A DNA stretch of 63,263 nt from an uncultured Pelagibacteraceae bacterium (GCA_902588975.1 CACIRJ010000008.1:1-63263), one strand, 5' to 3'. Counted from the first letter of the stretch, positions 1-9,856 are shown. Numbers and translations are program-made. The notes: generated by a model from the letters alone, not told the origin.

Positions 1-1
1 T

Positions 2-112
2 TTAAATATTAATTTTGCTGAAAAATTTGCTGAGAGAAGAGGGAGAATTAATTGTTCTTTAAAAGATGAAAACGGGTGGAGATTTTTAGGTTTCCAATTT
101 GTCCAAAATTAA
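2..112 (+). CDS. C-terminal end of an unidentified protein (partial)
   Basis: An open frame enters from the left edge and gives 36 codons followed by TAA. The tail is hydrophilic and ends in GWRFLGFQFVQN. I do not recognise the family from this fragment. It converges with the Bax-like gene and the two stop regions overlap by 4 bp, the same arrangement seen at most convergent junctions in this window, which supports it being a real gene end. Confidence 0.5.
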   Translation, partial: LNINFAEKFAERRGRINCSLKDENGWRFLGFQFVQN

Positions 113-1209
113 ATTAATTTTTTAGTCTTATTGCTTGTAGGCATTACATTTACATCATCAAAATCTGTAAGGGAATTTTGCTTTATAATTTGTTTTAACA
201 CATCAATATATTGTTGCCCTGTCTCTGCGTATTTATCTAAATAATTTACCAACTTTAAACTGTCTAATTTTTCATCGTTGTCTCTTTGGATTGCTCTTTC
301 TTTTCTAAATTCGATATAACTACTATGAGTGTTTAAATTTCGTTGGTATGCTCTCACTGATGCTTTAAGAACAGCAAACTTTGCAACTTTATGTTTTGCA
401 TCTTTGTCTACTCCTGCAGGTTTAATACCTTCGCCACTCCAAGTCCATTGTCCAAATAATGCATTACCCTCTTGAGCAAATCTCGATGTCCCCCATCCAG
501 TTTCTTTAGCAGCTTGAGCAAGCGCTAAAGATACAGGTATTTCATCCATTCTTACTTTCAGAGAATAAAAATCTCCATCTTTTAAACCATATTGTCTAAA
601 TTTCTCTTTTAACCAGTTCTTTTCCTTTTGTGTGTTGATATTCTTACTTAATATTCTGAATAATTCCTTTCTATCAAGTCGAATTTTAGCGTTCTCTTCT
701 ATGATTAACGGTAAAACTATTTGAATAAATAGTTTCTTTCTCTTTTTTGAACTCTCAATACTTTTAATCTCTTTTGGAAGATGGTCAATTTTATTGCCAA
801 TGTTAATTAACTTAGTCTCGCGAACTATATCAAGATTATAATTTGTATCTTTGAACAATTGGTCAATTGTTCTTGCATCAAATCTTATTGAATTTTTTCC
901 TTCATCATCTGTACTGAAAAAGTCTATATCAGCAAATATATTTTTCAGATTCAGTTTATTTGTTTTGGTTTCTTTATCTCCATCAAGGATTTTTTTTCTT
1001 CTTTCTAGTTCTTGATCAAAATTTATGCCAGCATTTGAGATTACAGATTTTTTGAAATTTAAATTTTCATCTAAAAAATTGTTTATAGTAGGTAATGTAA
1101 AAAATGAGAAAATCACTAATAGACTTATTGCTGAAAATCTAAATAAATTGTTTTTCGATGGTTTATGTTTAATTTTTTGATTTTTTGTACGTCTAACCAT
1201 TGGTTTCAA
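109..1209 (-). CDS. Bax-like glucosaminidase-domain protein
   Basis: A 366-residue protein with a basic N-terminus, one membrane anchor at about residues 23-42, a charged linker, and a C-terminal glucosaminidase-type domain. The segment ALAQAAKETGWGTSRFA (about 230-246), with Glu236 as the expected catalytic acid, and NALFGQWTW just after it are characteristic of the E. coli Bax / FlgJ-like N-acetylglucosaminidase fold. It probably acts on peptidoglycan or glycan from the periplasmic face of the inner membrane. Start could be M1 or M4. It is the last gene of a minus-strand run (murJ-trpS-nfuA-bax), 19 bp after nfuA. The physiological substrate is not shown by the sequence. Confidence 0.8.
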   Translation of the reverse strand: MKPMVRRTKNQKIKHKPSKNNLFRFSAISLLVIFSFFTLPTINNFLDENLNFKKSVISNAGINFDQELERRKKILDGDKETKTNKLNLKNIFADIDFFSTDDEGKNSIRFDARTIDQLFKDTNYNLDIVRETKLINIGNKIDHLPKEIKSIESSKKRKKLFIQIVLPLIIEENAKIRLDRKELFRILSKNINTQKEKNWLKEKFRQYGLKDGDFYSLKVRMDEIPVSLALAQAAKETGWGTSRFAQEGNALFGQWTWSGEGIKPAGVDKDAKHKVAKFAVLKASVRAYQRNLNTHSSYIEFRKERAIQRDNDEKLDSLKLVNYLDKYAETGQQYIDVLKQIIKQNSLTDFDDVNVMPTSNKTKKLI

Positions 1210-1228
1210 TATAATTATTATTAATTAT

Positions 1229-1771
1229 TTATACAGCTAAAACTTCTTTAACTTCAGGAATATAATGACAAAGTAAGTTTTCTACACCTTTTTTTAAAGT
1301 GAGAGTTGAAGATGGACAGCCTGAGCAACTACCTTTTAACAAAACTTTAACTTTTCCATCCTTAAACTCTTGGAACTTTATGTCCCCTCCATCTCTTGCG
1401 ACAGCAGGTCTGATTTTAGAATCTAAAATACTTATAATTTTTTTTTCGATCTCTGAAAAATTTTTTTTTTGTTCTTCTTCATTAGTTTTATCGATAATGC
1501 AAGTATTGCCATTTGCGTAATGTTCATTTACATAAGATATAACAATATGCTGAATATCTTCCCATTTTTTATTCTCTTCTTTATTTATAGAAAAGAAATC
1601 TTCACCTAAAAATACTCCAGTTACTCCATTTATCTGTAATAAGTTCTTTATCAATAAATTATTTGTATCTTTTTGATTTAAAACTTCTAAAGGACCATTA
1701 TTAGATACCTTCCTGCCAGGTAAAAACTTTAATGAGTTTGGATTTGGTGTATTTTCAGTTTGTATAAACAT
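1229..1771 (-). CDS. nfuA: NfuA-type Fe-S cluster carrier (NifU family)
   Basis: 180 residues in two domains. The N-terminal Nfu_N domain (about 1-87) opens with the typical MFIQTENTPNPNSLKFLPG. The C-terminal NifU domain (about 108-178) has RDGGDI and the cluster-binding CxxC pair Cys149/Cys152 in GSCSGCPSS. Proteins of this type receive a 4Fe-4S cluster from the SUF scaffold and pass it to apo-enzymes in the cytoplasm. The linker between domains contains a 10-nt homopolymer run at the DNA level but the frame is intact. It lies between trpS and the Bax-like gene on the same strand, 37 bp from trpS. Confidence 0.93.
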   Translation of the reverse strand: MFIQTENTPNPNSLKFLPGRKVSNNGPLEVLNQKDTNNLLIKNLLQINGVTGVFLGEDFFSINKEENKKWEDIQHIVISYVNEHYANGNTCIIDKTNEEEQKKNFSEIEKKIISILDSKIRPAVARDGGDIKFQEFKDGKVKVLLKGSCSGCPSSTLTLKKGVENLLCHYIPEVKEVLAV

Positions 1772-1808
1772 AGTTCTTATATAGTGTTTATTTCAAAATA
1801 TTAAATGA

Positions 1809-2810
1809 TTAAAAACCGACTATTTCTTTTATTTTTTTTACTTTTTTTGAGGAAATATCCTGCGCTTTTTCTGCACCATCAAATAAAATTTGATCTATAT
1901 ATTTTTTATCTGACAACAATTTTTGGATTTCTTTTGATATAGGTGACAGTTTAGTCACAATTTTTTCAGAAAGTTTACTTTTTAAATCAGAAAAATTTTT
2001 TCCCTCAAATTCATTTAATGTTTGAGTAATATTTTGATTGCTCAAGCTAGAGTAAATACCCATTAAATTTTCTGCTTCAGGTCTACCTTCAAGTCCATCT
2101 TCATTTCCAGGTAAAGTATCATTATCTGTTTTTGCTTTTTTTATTTTGTTAATAATTTGATCCTCTGTGTCTGTTAAGTTAATCCTACTTCCTTCAGCAA
2201 TGTCTGACTTACTCATTTTTTTTGTGCCATCTTTCAAACTCATTATTCTTGAAAAATGTTTTTGTATGAGAGGCTCAGGAGGTCTTAGGAGATCTGGACA
2301 TTTATATTCATTATTAAATTTTTGTGCTATATCTCTACATAGTTCTAAATGCTGTTTTTGATCATCTCCTACTGGCACATGAGTAGCATCATATAAAAGA
2401 ATATCAGAGGCCATTAGAACAGGATAAATATATAGACCAACACTAGCTTTTTCCTTGTCTTTTCCAGCTTTCTCTTTAAATTGTGTCATTCTATTGAGCC
2501 AACCCATTCTAGCAACACATCCTAAAATCCAGGAACCCTCGGAATGTGCGGGAACTAAAGATTGATTAAATATTATACTATTTTTTGGATCAATACCGCT
2601 TGCGATAAATGCTGCCGCCGTCTCTCTAATATTATTTTTTAACTCTTTTGGATCTTGCATTACTGTAATAGCATGAAGATCAACAACACAAAAAATACAG
2701 TTGTTGTCTTTGTTATTTTGTAAATCAACAAAATTCTTTATTGCACCTATATAATTCCCAAGATGTAAATTTCCCGTTGGTTGAACTCCAGAAAAAATTT
2801 TTTTAGACAT
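1809..2810 (-). CDS. trpS: tryptophanyl-tRNA synthetase
   Basis: 333 residues, normal for bacterial TrpRS. Class I signatures are present: the HIGH-type motif as [10 protein letters not shown] (about 11-20) and KMSKS at 198-202 in GTKKMSKSD. It charges tRNA-Trp with tryptophan in the cytoplasm. The start ATG is 3 bp downstream of the murJ stop, so murJ and trpS are probably co-transcribed, an order common in alphaproteobacteria. No obvious Shine-Dalgarno sequence precedes it; translational coupling to murJ is likely. Confidence 0.97.
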   Translation of the reverse strand: MSKKIFSGVQPTGNLHLGNYIGAIKNFVDLQNNKDNNCIFCVVDLHAITVMQDPKELKNNIRETAAAFIASGIDPKNSIIFNQSLVPAHSEGSWILGCVARMGWLNRMTQFKEKAGKDKEKASVGLYIYPVLMASDILLYDATHVPVGDDQKQHLELCRDIAQKFNNEYKCPDLLRPPEPLIQKHFSRIMSLKDGTKKMSKSDIAEGSRINLTDTEDQIINKIKKAKTDNDTLPGNEDGLEGRPEAENLMGIYSSLSNQNITQTLNEFEGKNFSDLKSKLSEKIVTKLSPISKEIQKLLSDKKYIDQILFDGAEKAQDISSKKVKKIKEIVGF

Positions 2811-2813
2811 AAT

Positions 2814-4340
2814 TTAATAGTTTAATTTAATATCAGATATTTTAAAGGCTTTAATGAGTATTGAAATCAGCAAATAAAAAGCAAAAGTTAAAAGAACTAA
2901 TAATATAATTGCTAAAAATTTATAACTATTTGAAAATATAAAATAATTATCAAAATAATTTATTAATATTTTAAATAATCCCAAACAAATTAAATTTGAA
3001 ACTAATATTTTAAAAAGCTGTATAAAAAACAAGTTGTTGAAGTTAAAGTAATTTTTATTTATGGCAAATACCATTAGTAAGAATCCATTCAACCATGAGG
3101 AAATAGTTGTTGCTATAGGAATTATAATAAAACCTATTTTACTAAATAAAGATACACTAATAACAATATTCAAAATTACAGAAATCAATGAAAAGTAAAA
3201 AGGTGTTTTTGTATCATTTCTAGCAAATATAAAACTCGAAAATATTTTTATTAATGAGAATGCAGGTAGACCTAATGCAAAATAAAATAATGCAAGAGCT
3301 GAATTTTTTACACTTTCTTCATTAAAAGAGCCATAACCAAAAAGGGCAGAAACAATTTCTTCAGAAGCAAAAATTAATGCTAGAGTAGCAGGAAGACTTA
3401 AAAATAAACTCAACTCCAAAGACTTATTTTGTAAAATTTCCAATTTTATTTTGTTTTTACTTTTAACATATCTGCTTAGGTTGGGTAAAATAATTATACC
3501 GATTGCAATCCCTGCTATTGCTAAGTTTATCTGGTATATTCTATCAGCATAATACAAATATGAAACAGCACTTGCTTGGAAAGAGGCGATTATTGTTCCA
3601 ACTAATATGTTAATTTGAGTAACACCAGACGAAAATATACTAGGCAAGAGTTTTTTAAAAAAAAATTTAATTTTATTATCTATTTGAAAATTGAATTTAA
3701 AACTTGGGTAAAAATATTTTCTAGTAAAAATAATTAAAAATATAAATTGTATAATTCCCGCTAATGTTACTGCGTAACTTAGATAGTAAACTAAATCAGT
3801 ATCATTTTTTATAAAAAGGAAACATATTATTAATATTATATTTAAAAAAAGTGGGGCTGCAGCTGCGGCTGCGAATTTGTTGTGAGAATTTAAAATTGAT
3901 GAAAAAAAAGAAGCTAAACTTATAAAAAGTAAGAATGGAAAAGTAATTCTTGTTAAATCAACTGCTAACTTGAACTTTTCATCTATATCTGAGAAGCCAG
4001 GAGCGATCAATTTTATAAAGCTCGGCATAAAAATCTCGATAAGTATTGTTAGACTTAAAAGTGCTAGGACCAATAAATTAAATACAGAGTCTGCAAATTT
4101 TCGAGCTTTTTTTTTACTAGATAAAAGTTCTGATGTGTAAGATGGAACAAATGCTGCATTAAAAGTACCTTCTGCAAACAATCTTCTAAAGGTGTTTGGT
4201 ATTCTAAATGCTACGAAAAAAGCATCTGCAATTGGTCCTGAACCAAGATAAATAGCTATAAAAAAATCTCTAATGTATCCTAAAATTCTGCTTAGTATAA
4301 CAAACAGACTAAATGTACCTGTTGACTTAATTAAATTCAT
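2814..4340 (-). CDS. murJ: lipid II flippase MurJ (MviN)
   Basis: 508 residues, strongly hydrophobic, with about 14 predicted membrane spans. The N-terminal MNLIKSTGTFSLFVILSRILGYIRDFFIAIYLG and the RIPNTFRRLFAEGTFNAAFVP segment are hallmarks of the MurJ/MviN branch of the MOP exporter superfamily. It flips lipid II across the inner membrane for peptidoglycan synthesis. It heads the minus-strand run murJ-trpS-nfuA-bax and is divergent from the malic enzyme gene, with 43 bp between the start codons that must hold both promoters. Confidence 0.96.
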   Translation of the reverse strand: MNLIKSTGTFSLFVILSRILGYIRDFFIAIYLGSGPIADAFFVAFRIPNTFRRLFAEGTFNAAFVPSYTSELLSSKKKARKFADSVFNLLVLALLSLTILIEIFMPSFIKLIAPGFSDIDEKFKLAVDLTRITFPFLLFISLASFFSSILNSHNKFAAAAAAPLFLNIILIICFLFIKNDTDLVYYLSYAVTLAGIIQFIFLIIFTRKYFYPSFKFNFQIDNKIKFFFKKLLPSIFSSGVTQINILVGTIIASFQASAVSYLYYADRIYQINLAIAGIAIGIIILPNLSRYVKSKNKIKLEILQNKSLELSLFLSLPATLALIFASEEIVSALFGYGSFNEESVKNSALALFYFALGLPAFSLIKIFSSFIFARNDTKTPFYFSLISVILNIVISVSLFSKIGFIIIPIATTISSWLNGFLLMVFAINKNYFNFNNLFFIQLFKILVSNLICLGLFKILINYFDNYFIFSNSYKFLAIILLVLLTFAFYLLISILIKAFKISDIKLNY

Positions 4341-4383
4341 AAATCATATTAGTAACTTAATCCTTTTGTATATCTAACAAATA

Positions 4384-6672
4384 ATGAAAAAAAACAAAAT
4401 TGAACATTATTCTGATAAAGAAGCTTTGGATTTTCATACTAATGACAAATCTGGCAAAATAGAGATCATTTCATCTAAACCTGTAACTACAAAAAGAGAC
4501 TTAGCTCTGGCTTATTCTCCTGGTGTAGCTGCTCCTGTAAAAGCAATAGCAGACAATCCTGAGTTAGCATATGAATACACTACAAAAGGAAACCTAGTTG
4601 CAGTTATTAGTAATGGATCAGCAATATTAGGGCTAGGAAATTTGGGTGCGATAGCATCAAAACCAGTAATGGAAGGTAAAGCTGTTCTATTTAAAAGATT
4701 TGCAGATATTGACTCGATAGATTTAGAAATAGACACAGAGGATACAAAAGAGATAATTAATTCAATAAAATATATCTCAAAAAGTTTTGGTGGTATAAAT
4801 CTTGAAGACATTGCAGCTCCAAACTGTTTTATAATTGAAGAAGAATTAAAAAAAATTCTAGATATTCCTGTATTTCATGATGATCAACATGGGACTGCAA
4901 TCATAACAACAGCAGCACTAATCAACGCAGTTGATATTGCAAAAAAAAACTTAAAAAAAATCAAAATAGTTATCAATGGTGCAGGTGCTGCAGCTATGGC
5001 ATGTGCAAAATTATTTAGAAGCTCGGGTATTCCAAAAAATAATATCAAAATGTTAGATACAAAAGGTGTAATAAATAAAAATAGAAAAGATATTAATTCT
5101 TGGAAAAAAGAATTTGCAGTAGAAACAAAAGATAAAAGTTTAGATGATGCGATGAAAAATGCAGATGTATTTTTAGGCTTATCCGCAGCAGGTGTTGTGA
5201 AAAAAAGTATGGTTAAAAAAATGGCTAAAAATCCAATTATATTCGCATGCGCAAATCCAGATCCTGAAATAAAACCAGAGGATATAGAAAAAGTGAGAAG
5301 TGATGCAATTATAGCAACAGGTAGATCCGATTATCCAAACCAAGTGAATAATTTGATTGGGTTTCCTTACATATTTAGGGGAGCATTAGATGTTAGAGCA
5401 AAAACTATTAATGAAGAAATGAAAGTTGCAGCAGCTAATGCTATTGCTTCACTTGCAAGAGAATTTGTACCTGACGAAGTTGCGGCTGCAATGGGTGGCG
5501 AAAGACCTAATTATGGAAAAGAATATATTATTCCATCTACTTTTGATCCAAGACTAATAAGTGTAATACCAGTAGCAGTAGCAAAAGCTGCTATAAAGTC
5601 TGGTGTTGCTAGAAAAAAAATAGAAAATTTTGATCAATATTCAGAGCAATTAAAGCAAAGACTTGACCCGTCAGTAACGATTATGCAGGGAATAAATAAC
5701 CAAATTAAAAAAACAAATAAAAAAGTTGTATTTGCAGACGGTGAAGATGAAAATACACTAAAGGCTGCTATAGCATTTAAAAACAGTGGACTGGGAACGC
5801 CGATTTTGGTTGCTAAAGAAAAAGTGGTTAAAGAAAAACTTAGAGAGATTGGTTATGGAGAAAACTTTGATATTGAGATTGTGAACTCTACTTTGAGCGA
5901 TAAACGAAAAAAGTATGTGAATTACCTATTTAAAAAACTTCAAAGAACAGAGGGATTGCTTGAAAGAGATTGCGATAAAATGGTTAGAAATGATAGAGTT
6001 ATATGGGGTTCTTGCATGGTTGCATGTGGTGATGCTGATGCAATGGTAACTGGAAATTCAAGAAGGTATGGGCAATCTCTTGATAAAGTAAAAAAAGTAA
6101 TAGATCCTAGACCGGGAGAAATCATGTTTGGATTGAACATGATTGTAAATAAAGGCAAAACAGTCTTCATCGCAGACACAAGTGTTCACGAATATCCAAC
6201 ATCTGAACAACTTTCTGAAATAGCAATCTCTGCATCTAGAGTTGCAAGATTATTTGGTTTTGAACCAAAGGTTGCTTTTCTTTCACACTCAACTTTTGGT
6301 CAACCTATTACTGCTAGAACAAAACATATAAGAGATGCAGTAGAAATTTTGAAAAATAAAAAGGTCAACTTTAAGTTTGATGGAGATATGCAGCCTGATG
6401 TGGCCCTAAGTGATGAATATAAAGACCTTTATCCATTCTCTGAGATTGTTGGCAACGCAAATATATTAATCATGCCTGGACAGCATAGTGCTGCTATAAC
6501 TTATAAAATAATGAAAACCTTAGGTGGTGCTAAAGTTATCGGACCGTTATTAATCGGTTTAGGTCAAGCAATTGAAATTGCTCCATTAAGATCATCAACA
6601 TCTGACATATTAAATTTAGCATCTGTTGCAGCATATTCCGCTGGTGTAATCAATTACAAAAAACCAAATTAA
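4384..6672 (+). CDS. maeB: NADP-dependent malic enzyme, hybrid with phosphotransacetylase-like domain
   Basis: 762 residues, the usual size of MaeB hybrids. The malic N-terminal domain (about 15-160) holds TTKRDLALAYSPGVAAP and AVLFKRFADIDS; the NAD(P) domain (about 165-410) has HDDQHGTAI and the nucleotide-binding VINGAGAAAMACAKL. Residues about 425-755 form a PTA_PTB-like domain with VFADGEDENTLKAA, which in MaeB proteins is generally considered regulatory. It decarboxylates malate to pyruvate, linking the TCA/glyoxylate cycles to pyruvate. The 3' end overlaps the convergent BON-domain gene by 4 bp. Confidence 0.96.
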   Translation: MKKNKIEHYSDKEALDFHTNDKSGKIEIISSKPVTTKRDLALAYSPGVAAPVKAIADNPELAYEYTTKGNLVAVISNGSAILGLGNLGAIASKPVMEGKAVLFKRFADIDSIDLEIDTEDTKEIINSIKYISKSFGGINLEDIAAPNCFIIEEELKKILDIPVFHDDQHGTAIITTAALINAVDIAKKNLKKIKIVINGAGAAAMACAKLFRSSGIPKNNIKMLDTKGVINKNRKDINSWKKEFAVETKDKSLDDAMKNADVFLGLSAAGVVKKSMVKKMAKNPIIFACANPDPEIKPEDIEKVRSDAIIATGRSDYPNQVNNLIGFPYIFRGALDVRAKTINEEMKVAAANAIASLAREFVPDEVAAAMGGERPNYGKEYIIPSTFDPRLISVIPVAVAKAAIKSGVARKKIENFDQYSEQLKQRLDPSVTIMQGINNQIKKTNKKVVFADGEDENTLKAAIAFKNSGLGTPILVAKEKVVKEKLREIGYGENFDIEIVNSTLSDKRKKYVNYLFKKLQRTEGLLERDCDKMVRNDRVIWGSCMVACGDADAMVTGNSRRYGQSLDKVKKVIDPRPGEIMFGLNMIVNKGKTVFIADTSVHEYPTSEQLSEIAISASRVARLFGFEPKVAFLSHSTFGQPITARTKHIRDAVEILKNKKVNFKFDGDMQPDVALSDEYKDLYPFSEIVGNANILIMPGQHSAAITYKIMKTLGGAKVIGPLLIGLGQAIEIAPLRSSTSDILNLASVAAYSAGVINYKKPN

Positions 6673-7262
6673 TTTTTTACTACTCTCAAATCCTCTACTA
6701 AAAAAATGCTTGTAACAACATCTTCCACATCTAGAACTTGCCTGGCTTCGTTTATAACCTCAGCTCTTTCATCTTCATTTTGGGATATCCCATAAATATA
6801 AACAATTTTCTTGTAAGTATCGATATCATAGTTTGCAGACTTAATTTTTTTGTTTGTTATTAAGGCGGTTCTTAATTGCGAAGTTATTAGTACATCTTTA
6901 GCAGTTTGTTTAAAATTAAACTCTTCTTTAATTTTTAAATCATTTTTAACTGATCTTGCACCTTTAATTTCCCAGCCCAATTTTGTTATTTTCAGTTTTT
7001 CTTCAACAGTATCAACCTTGCCAGTGATGAAAATTCTCCCATCTAAAACTTTCGTTTTAATGTTAAGCAAATATCCTTTATCCATTAGTATTAGTTTAGC
7101 TCTTAGATTTTTTTGCATTAAGGAGTCGTCAATTTGAGTACCTATAGTTCTTGGATCCATTGCGATAGAAACACCTGTTCCCAATACACCAGTAGAGGAG
7201 TAGCCTACACATCCTGTTAAGTATATAAATATTAATAATATTGTAGGATATTTAAATTTCAT
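6669..7262 (-). CDS. BON-domain outer-membrane lipoprotein (DolP/YraP-like)
   Basis: 197 residues with a lipoprotein signal peptide: hydrophobic stretch then lipobox LTGC with Cys18 as the lipidated residue. Two BON domains follow (about 47-112 and 118-190), the architecture of E. coli DolP (YraP) and OsmY-type proteins, which act at the outer membrane inner leaflet or in the periplasm. Its start overlaps the end of rsmI by 11 bp on the same strand, and an LpoA-like gene sits just beyond, matching the E. coli rsmI/lpoA/dolP neighbourhood. That context favours a DolP-like envelope-integrity role; this is inference. Confidence 0.88.
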   Translation of the reverse strand: MKFKYPTILLIFIYLTGCVGYSSTGVLGTGVSIAMDPRTIGTQIDDSLMQKNLRAKLILMDKGYLLNIKTKVLDGRIFITGKVDTVEEKLKITKLGWEIKGARSVKNDLKIKEEFNFKQTAKDVLITSQLRTALITNKKIKSANYDIDTYKKIVYIYGISQNEDERAEVINEARQVLDVEDVVTSIFLVEDLRVVKN

Positions 7263-8109
7263 TTTTTTTACTTAAGCAAAAATCATAAACGATTTTTTTT
7301 GAAATTTTATTTTCATGATTAATTTTTAATACAATATCTTTAATTGACATTTTTTTTAAAAGTTTGATAATTTTTTTTTTAACTGATTCTTCGATTACTT
7401 GTAACCTATTTTCTAAATTTAAATTTTCTGATATAACTACAGTAATCTCACCTTTTTCTGTTATGTTAATATTGCTGAGGTTTTTAACCTTATCTCTAAT
7501 ATATTCCTCGTGTAACTTTGTCATTTCTCTAGCAATTAGAATATCTCTATCACTAAAATATTTTTGAATTTGTGCTATAATTTTTTTTATTTTTTTGGGT
7601 GAAATAAAAAAAACAATTGAATGATTTAAATTAGAAATCTTCTGAAAAAGTTGATCAATTTGCAACTTTTTATCTGGCAAAAAACCACAAAAAAAGAAAT
7701 TGTTTGAAAAACCGCTTATAGAAACAGCTGCAGCAACAGCTGAGGATCCTGGAACAGGAAATATGTCAATTTTATTTTTAATACATTCATTTATTAAGAT
7801 TCCGCCAGGATCTGAAATTGTTGGAGTACCCGCATCTGAAATTATAGAAATTATTTTATTTTCTTTTAATAAATTTAATACATTTTTAATATTTTTTTTT
7901 TCATTGAATTTGTGATTAGACAATAATTTTGTATTTATATTGAACCTAGATAACAGTTTACTTGAAACTCGTGTGTCTTCTGACAAAATCAGGTCTGATT
8001 TATTAAGTATGTATATAGCTCTTAAAGTAATATCCCCCAGATTTCCTATTGGTGTTGAAACACAATATAGCCCAGGTTTTAAATTATCATTTAATTCAAA
8101 ATTATACAT
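7252..8109 (-). CDS. rsmI: 16S rRNA (cytidine-1402-2'-O)-methyltransferase
   Basis: 285 residues of the tetrapyrrole-methylase fold. Typical RsmI segments are LYCVSTPIGNLGDITLRA near the start, LSEDTRVSSKLL, ISDAGTPTISDPG and FPVPGSSAVAAAVS. It methylates the ribose of C1402 in 16S rRNA at the decoding centre with SAM. The start codon is only 3 bp from that of the divergent LpoA-like gene, so its promoter must lie inside that gene's coding sequence. The downstream DolP-like gene overlaps its 3' end. Confidence 0.95.
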   Translation of the reverse strand: MYNFELNDNLKPGLYCVSTPIGNLGDITLRAIYILNKSDLILSEDTRVSSKLLSRFNINTKLLSNHKFNEKKNIKNVLNLLKENKIISIISDAGTPTISDPGGILINECIKNKIDIFPVPGSSAVAAAVSISGFSNNFFFCGFLPDKKLQIDQLFQKISNLNHSIVFFISPKKIKKIIAQIQKYFSDRDILIAREMTKLHEEYIRDKVKNLSNINITEKGEITVVISENLNLENRLQVIEESVKKKIIKLLKKMSIKDIVLKINHENKISKKIVYDFCLSKKNEI

Positions 8110-8112
8110 TTA

Positions 8113-9270
8113 ATGACGATGAAGAAATTATATATCATAATTTTAAAAGTTTTTCTTATAATCGTTTTATCTCAACTTAAAGCGGTATCGACAGAGAAAA
8201 TTAAGATAGGTTTAATAGTACCTCTATCAGGTGAATATTCATATATTGGCAATTCAATTCTTAAATCTACAAGAATGGCGTTAAATAAAATTAATGATGA
8301 CAGAATAACAGTAATACCTAAAGATACCAAAGCAAACCCAATAGATGCACTGAAAGTATCAAATGAACTTTACAATAATGGTGTAAAAACAATTATTGGA
8401 CCGGTATTTAATGAGAGTAATAAGTATTTAGATGAATTAAATGAAATAACATTCTTATCTTTTACAAACAAAATTAGAAATAATCCAAAAAATGTAATTT
8501 CTGCAGGGGTAAATGCAATATCACAAATAAATACAATTAAAAAATATTTAAGAGAACATAATTTAAAAAATACAATTTTTTTAATCCCAGAAACAGAATA
8601 TAAAAGAGAAATTGAAGAAGCTATTGAGAAATCGAATTTAGTTTTAAAAGAAAAATTTATATATAGCAAAGATCCAACATTACTAACAAAGCAAATAGAA
8701 GATTTAACAAGATATCAACAAAGAAAACAAAATTTAGAAAACGAAATAAAAAGATTAGAAAATTCAAATACATTAAATAAAAAGAAAAAAATAGAGGAAT
8801 TAAAGAGAAAGGATACTTTAGGTTTCATAAACTTTGACTCAGTAATAATTGCTGATTTTAGTGAAAGTCTAAAAAGTGTTGCCACATCGTTGTTATATAC
8901 AGATGTCTCTTCAAAAAGAATAAAATACATTACATTGAATCAATGGTTTGATGAAAGTCTTTTAAAGGAAACTTCATTACATCCAATATATTTTCCATCG
9001 ATAAATAAAGATAATTATGAAATATTTAAAAAAGAATACATTCAAAACTTTAAAAATACACCAAATCAAATTTCCTTTTTAAGTTATGATCTAATAGGTT
9101 TGGTATATTACTTATTAATGAATAATGACTATAAAGCTAATGAAAATTTATTTACTAAGAAAAATAAATTTAAAGGAAAAATTGGAATCTTCGAAATAAA
9201 TAAAAAAACAATCACCCATCAATTAAACTTTTACGAAATACAAAATAAAAGTTTTAAAGAAATTTTTTAA
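8113..9270 (+). CDS. LpoA/LppC-like penicillin-binding protein activator
   Basis: 385 residues with a Sec signal peptide (hydrophobic about 5-25, then KAVSTEK) and a periplasmic-binding-protein-like fold beginning KIGLIVPLSGEYSYIGNS. This is the C-terminal domain of LpoA (LppC/YraM); the N-terminal TPR domain of gammaproteobacterial LpoA is absent and no lipobox Cys is visible. A lysine-rich coiled segment (about 200-235) interrupts the fold. Adjacency to rsmI and a BON lipoprotein supports the LpoA assignment over a generic amino-acid-binding protein. Start may be M1 or M3. It overlaps convergent rdgB by 17 bp. Confidence 0.8.
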   Translation: MTMKKLYIIILKVFLIIVLSQLKAVSTEKIKIGLIVPLSGEYSYIGNSILKSTRMALNKINDDRITVIPKDTKANPIDALKVSNELYNNGVKTIIGPVFNESNKYLDELNEITFLSFTNKIRNNPKNVISAGVNAISQINTIKKYLREHNLKNTIFLIPETEYKREIEEAIEKSNLVLKEKFIYSKDPTLLTKQIEDLTRYQQRKQNLENEIKRLENSNTLNKKKKIEELKRKDTLGFINFDSVIIADFSESLKSVATSLLYTDVSSKRIKYITLNQWFDESLLKETSLHPIYFPSINKDNYEIFKKEYIQNFKNTPNQISFLSYDLIGLVYYLLMNNDYKANENLFTKKNKFKGKIGIFEINKKTITHQLNFYEIQNKSFKEIF

Positions 9271-9856
9271 TTTTTTTAAAAGCTTTTGCTCGGTGATCGT
9301 TTTTAAATTTTAATTTTTGACTCATTTGACCAAATGTTAATCTTTTATTTTCAGGAATAAAAATTGGATCATAGCCAAAACCTTTATTTCCAGTTTTTTT
9401 TTTTGAAATTCTACCATTAACAATCCCTAAAGATTGAATCGGATATTTTTTTAAACCATAAATGGTTAATGCACAAATAAATCTTGCTTTGATCTTTTTT
9501 AACTTCCAGTTTGTGTCTACCCTCGATAGCTTTTGATATACTTTGGATATAGCTAAATTAAAATCACCTTTTTTTCCACCCCATCTTGCTGAATAAATAC
9601 CTGGTTGATTATTTAGCAAATCAATTTCAAGCCCAGAGTCATCTGCAATGCAAATTTTTTTTGTTTTTTTTGAAAAATACTTCGCTTTAATCAAAGAATT
9701 TTTTAGAAAAGTATTTCCATTCTCTTTGGGGCTTTTGAGGCCATAGTCTTTTGGAGAAGTAATAATGTAGTATTTTGGCAGTAAATCTTTAATTTCTTTT
9801 ATTTTTCCGTCATTATTTGACCCTACTACGATTTCCTTATTTTTTTTTTTAAACAT
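9254..9856 (-). CDS. rdgB: XTP/dITP pyrophosphatase
   Basis: 200 residues of the Ham1/RdgB family. Signature segments are VVGSNNDGKIKEIKDLL at the N-terminus, CIADDSGLEIDLL with the metal-binding acidic residues, and GNKGFGYDPIFIPE followed by LTFGQMSQKLKFKNDHRAKA. It hydrolyses non-canonical purine triphosphates (dITP, XTP) to monophosphates, keeping them out of DNA. It is divergent from grpE (36 bp between start codons) as in many alphaproteobacteria, where rdgB sits beside the hrcA-grpE heat-shock locus; no hrcA is found here. Confidence 0.96.
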   Translation of the reverse strand: MFKKKNKEIVVGSNNDGKIKEIKDLLPKYYIITSPKDYGLKSPKENGNTFLKNSLIKAKYFSKKTKKICIADDSGLEIDLLNNQPGIYSARWGGKKGDFNLAISKVYQKLSRVDTNWKLKKIKARFICALTIYGLKKYPIQSLGIVNGRISKKKTGNKGFGYDPIFIPENKRLTFGQMSQKLKFKNDHRAKAFKKIKKFL

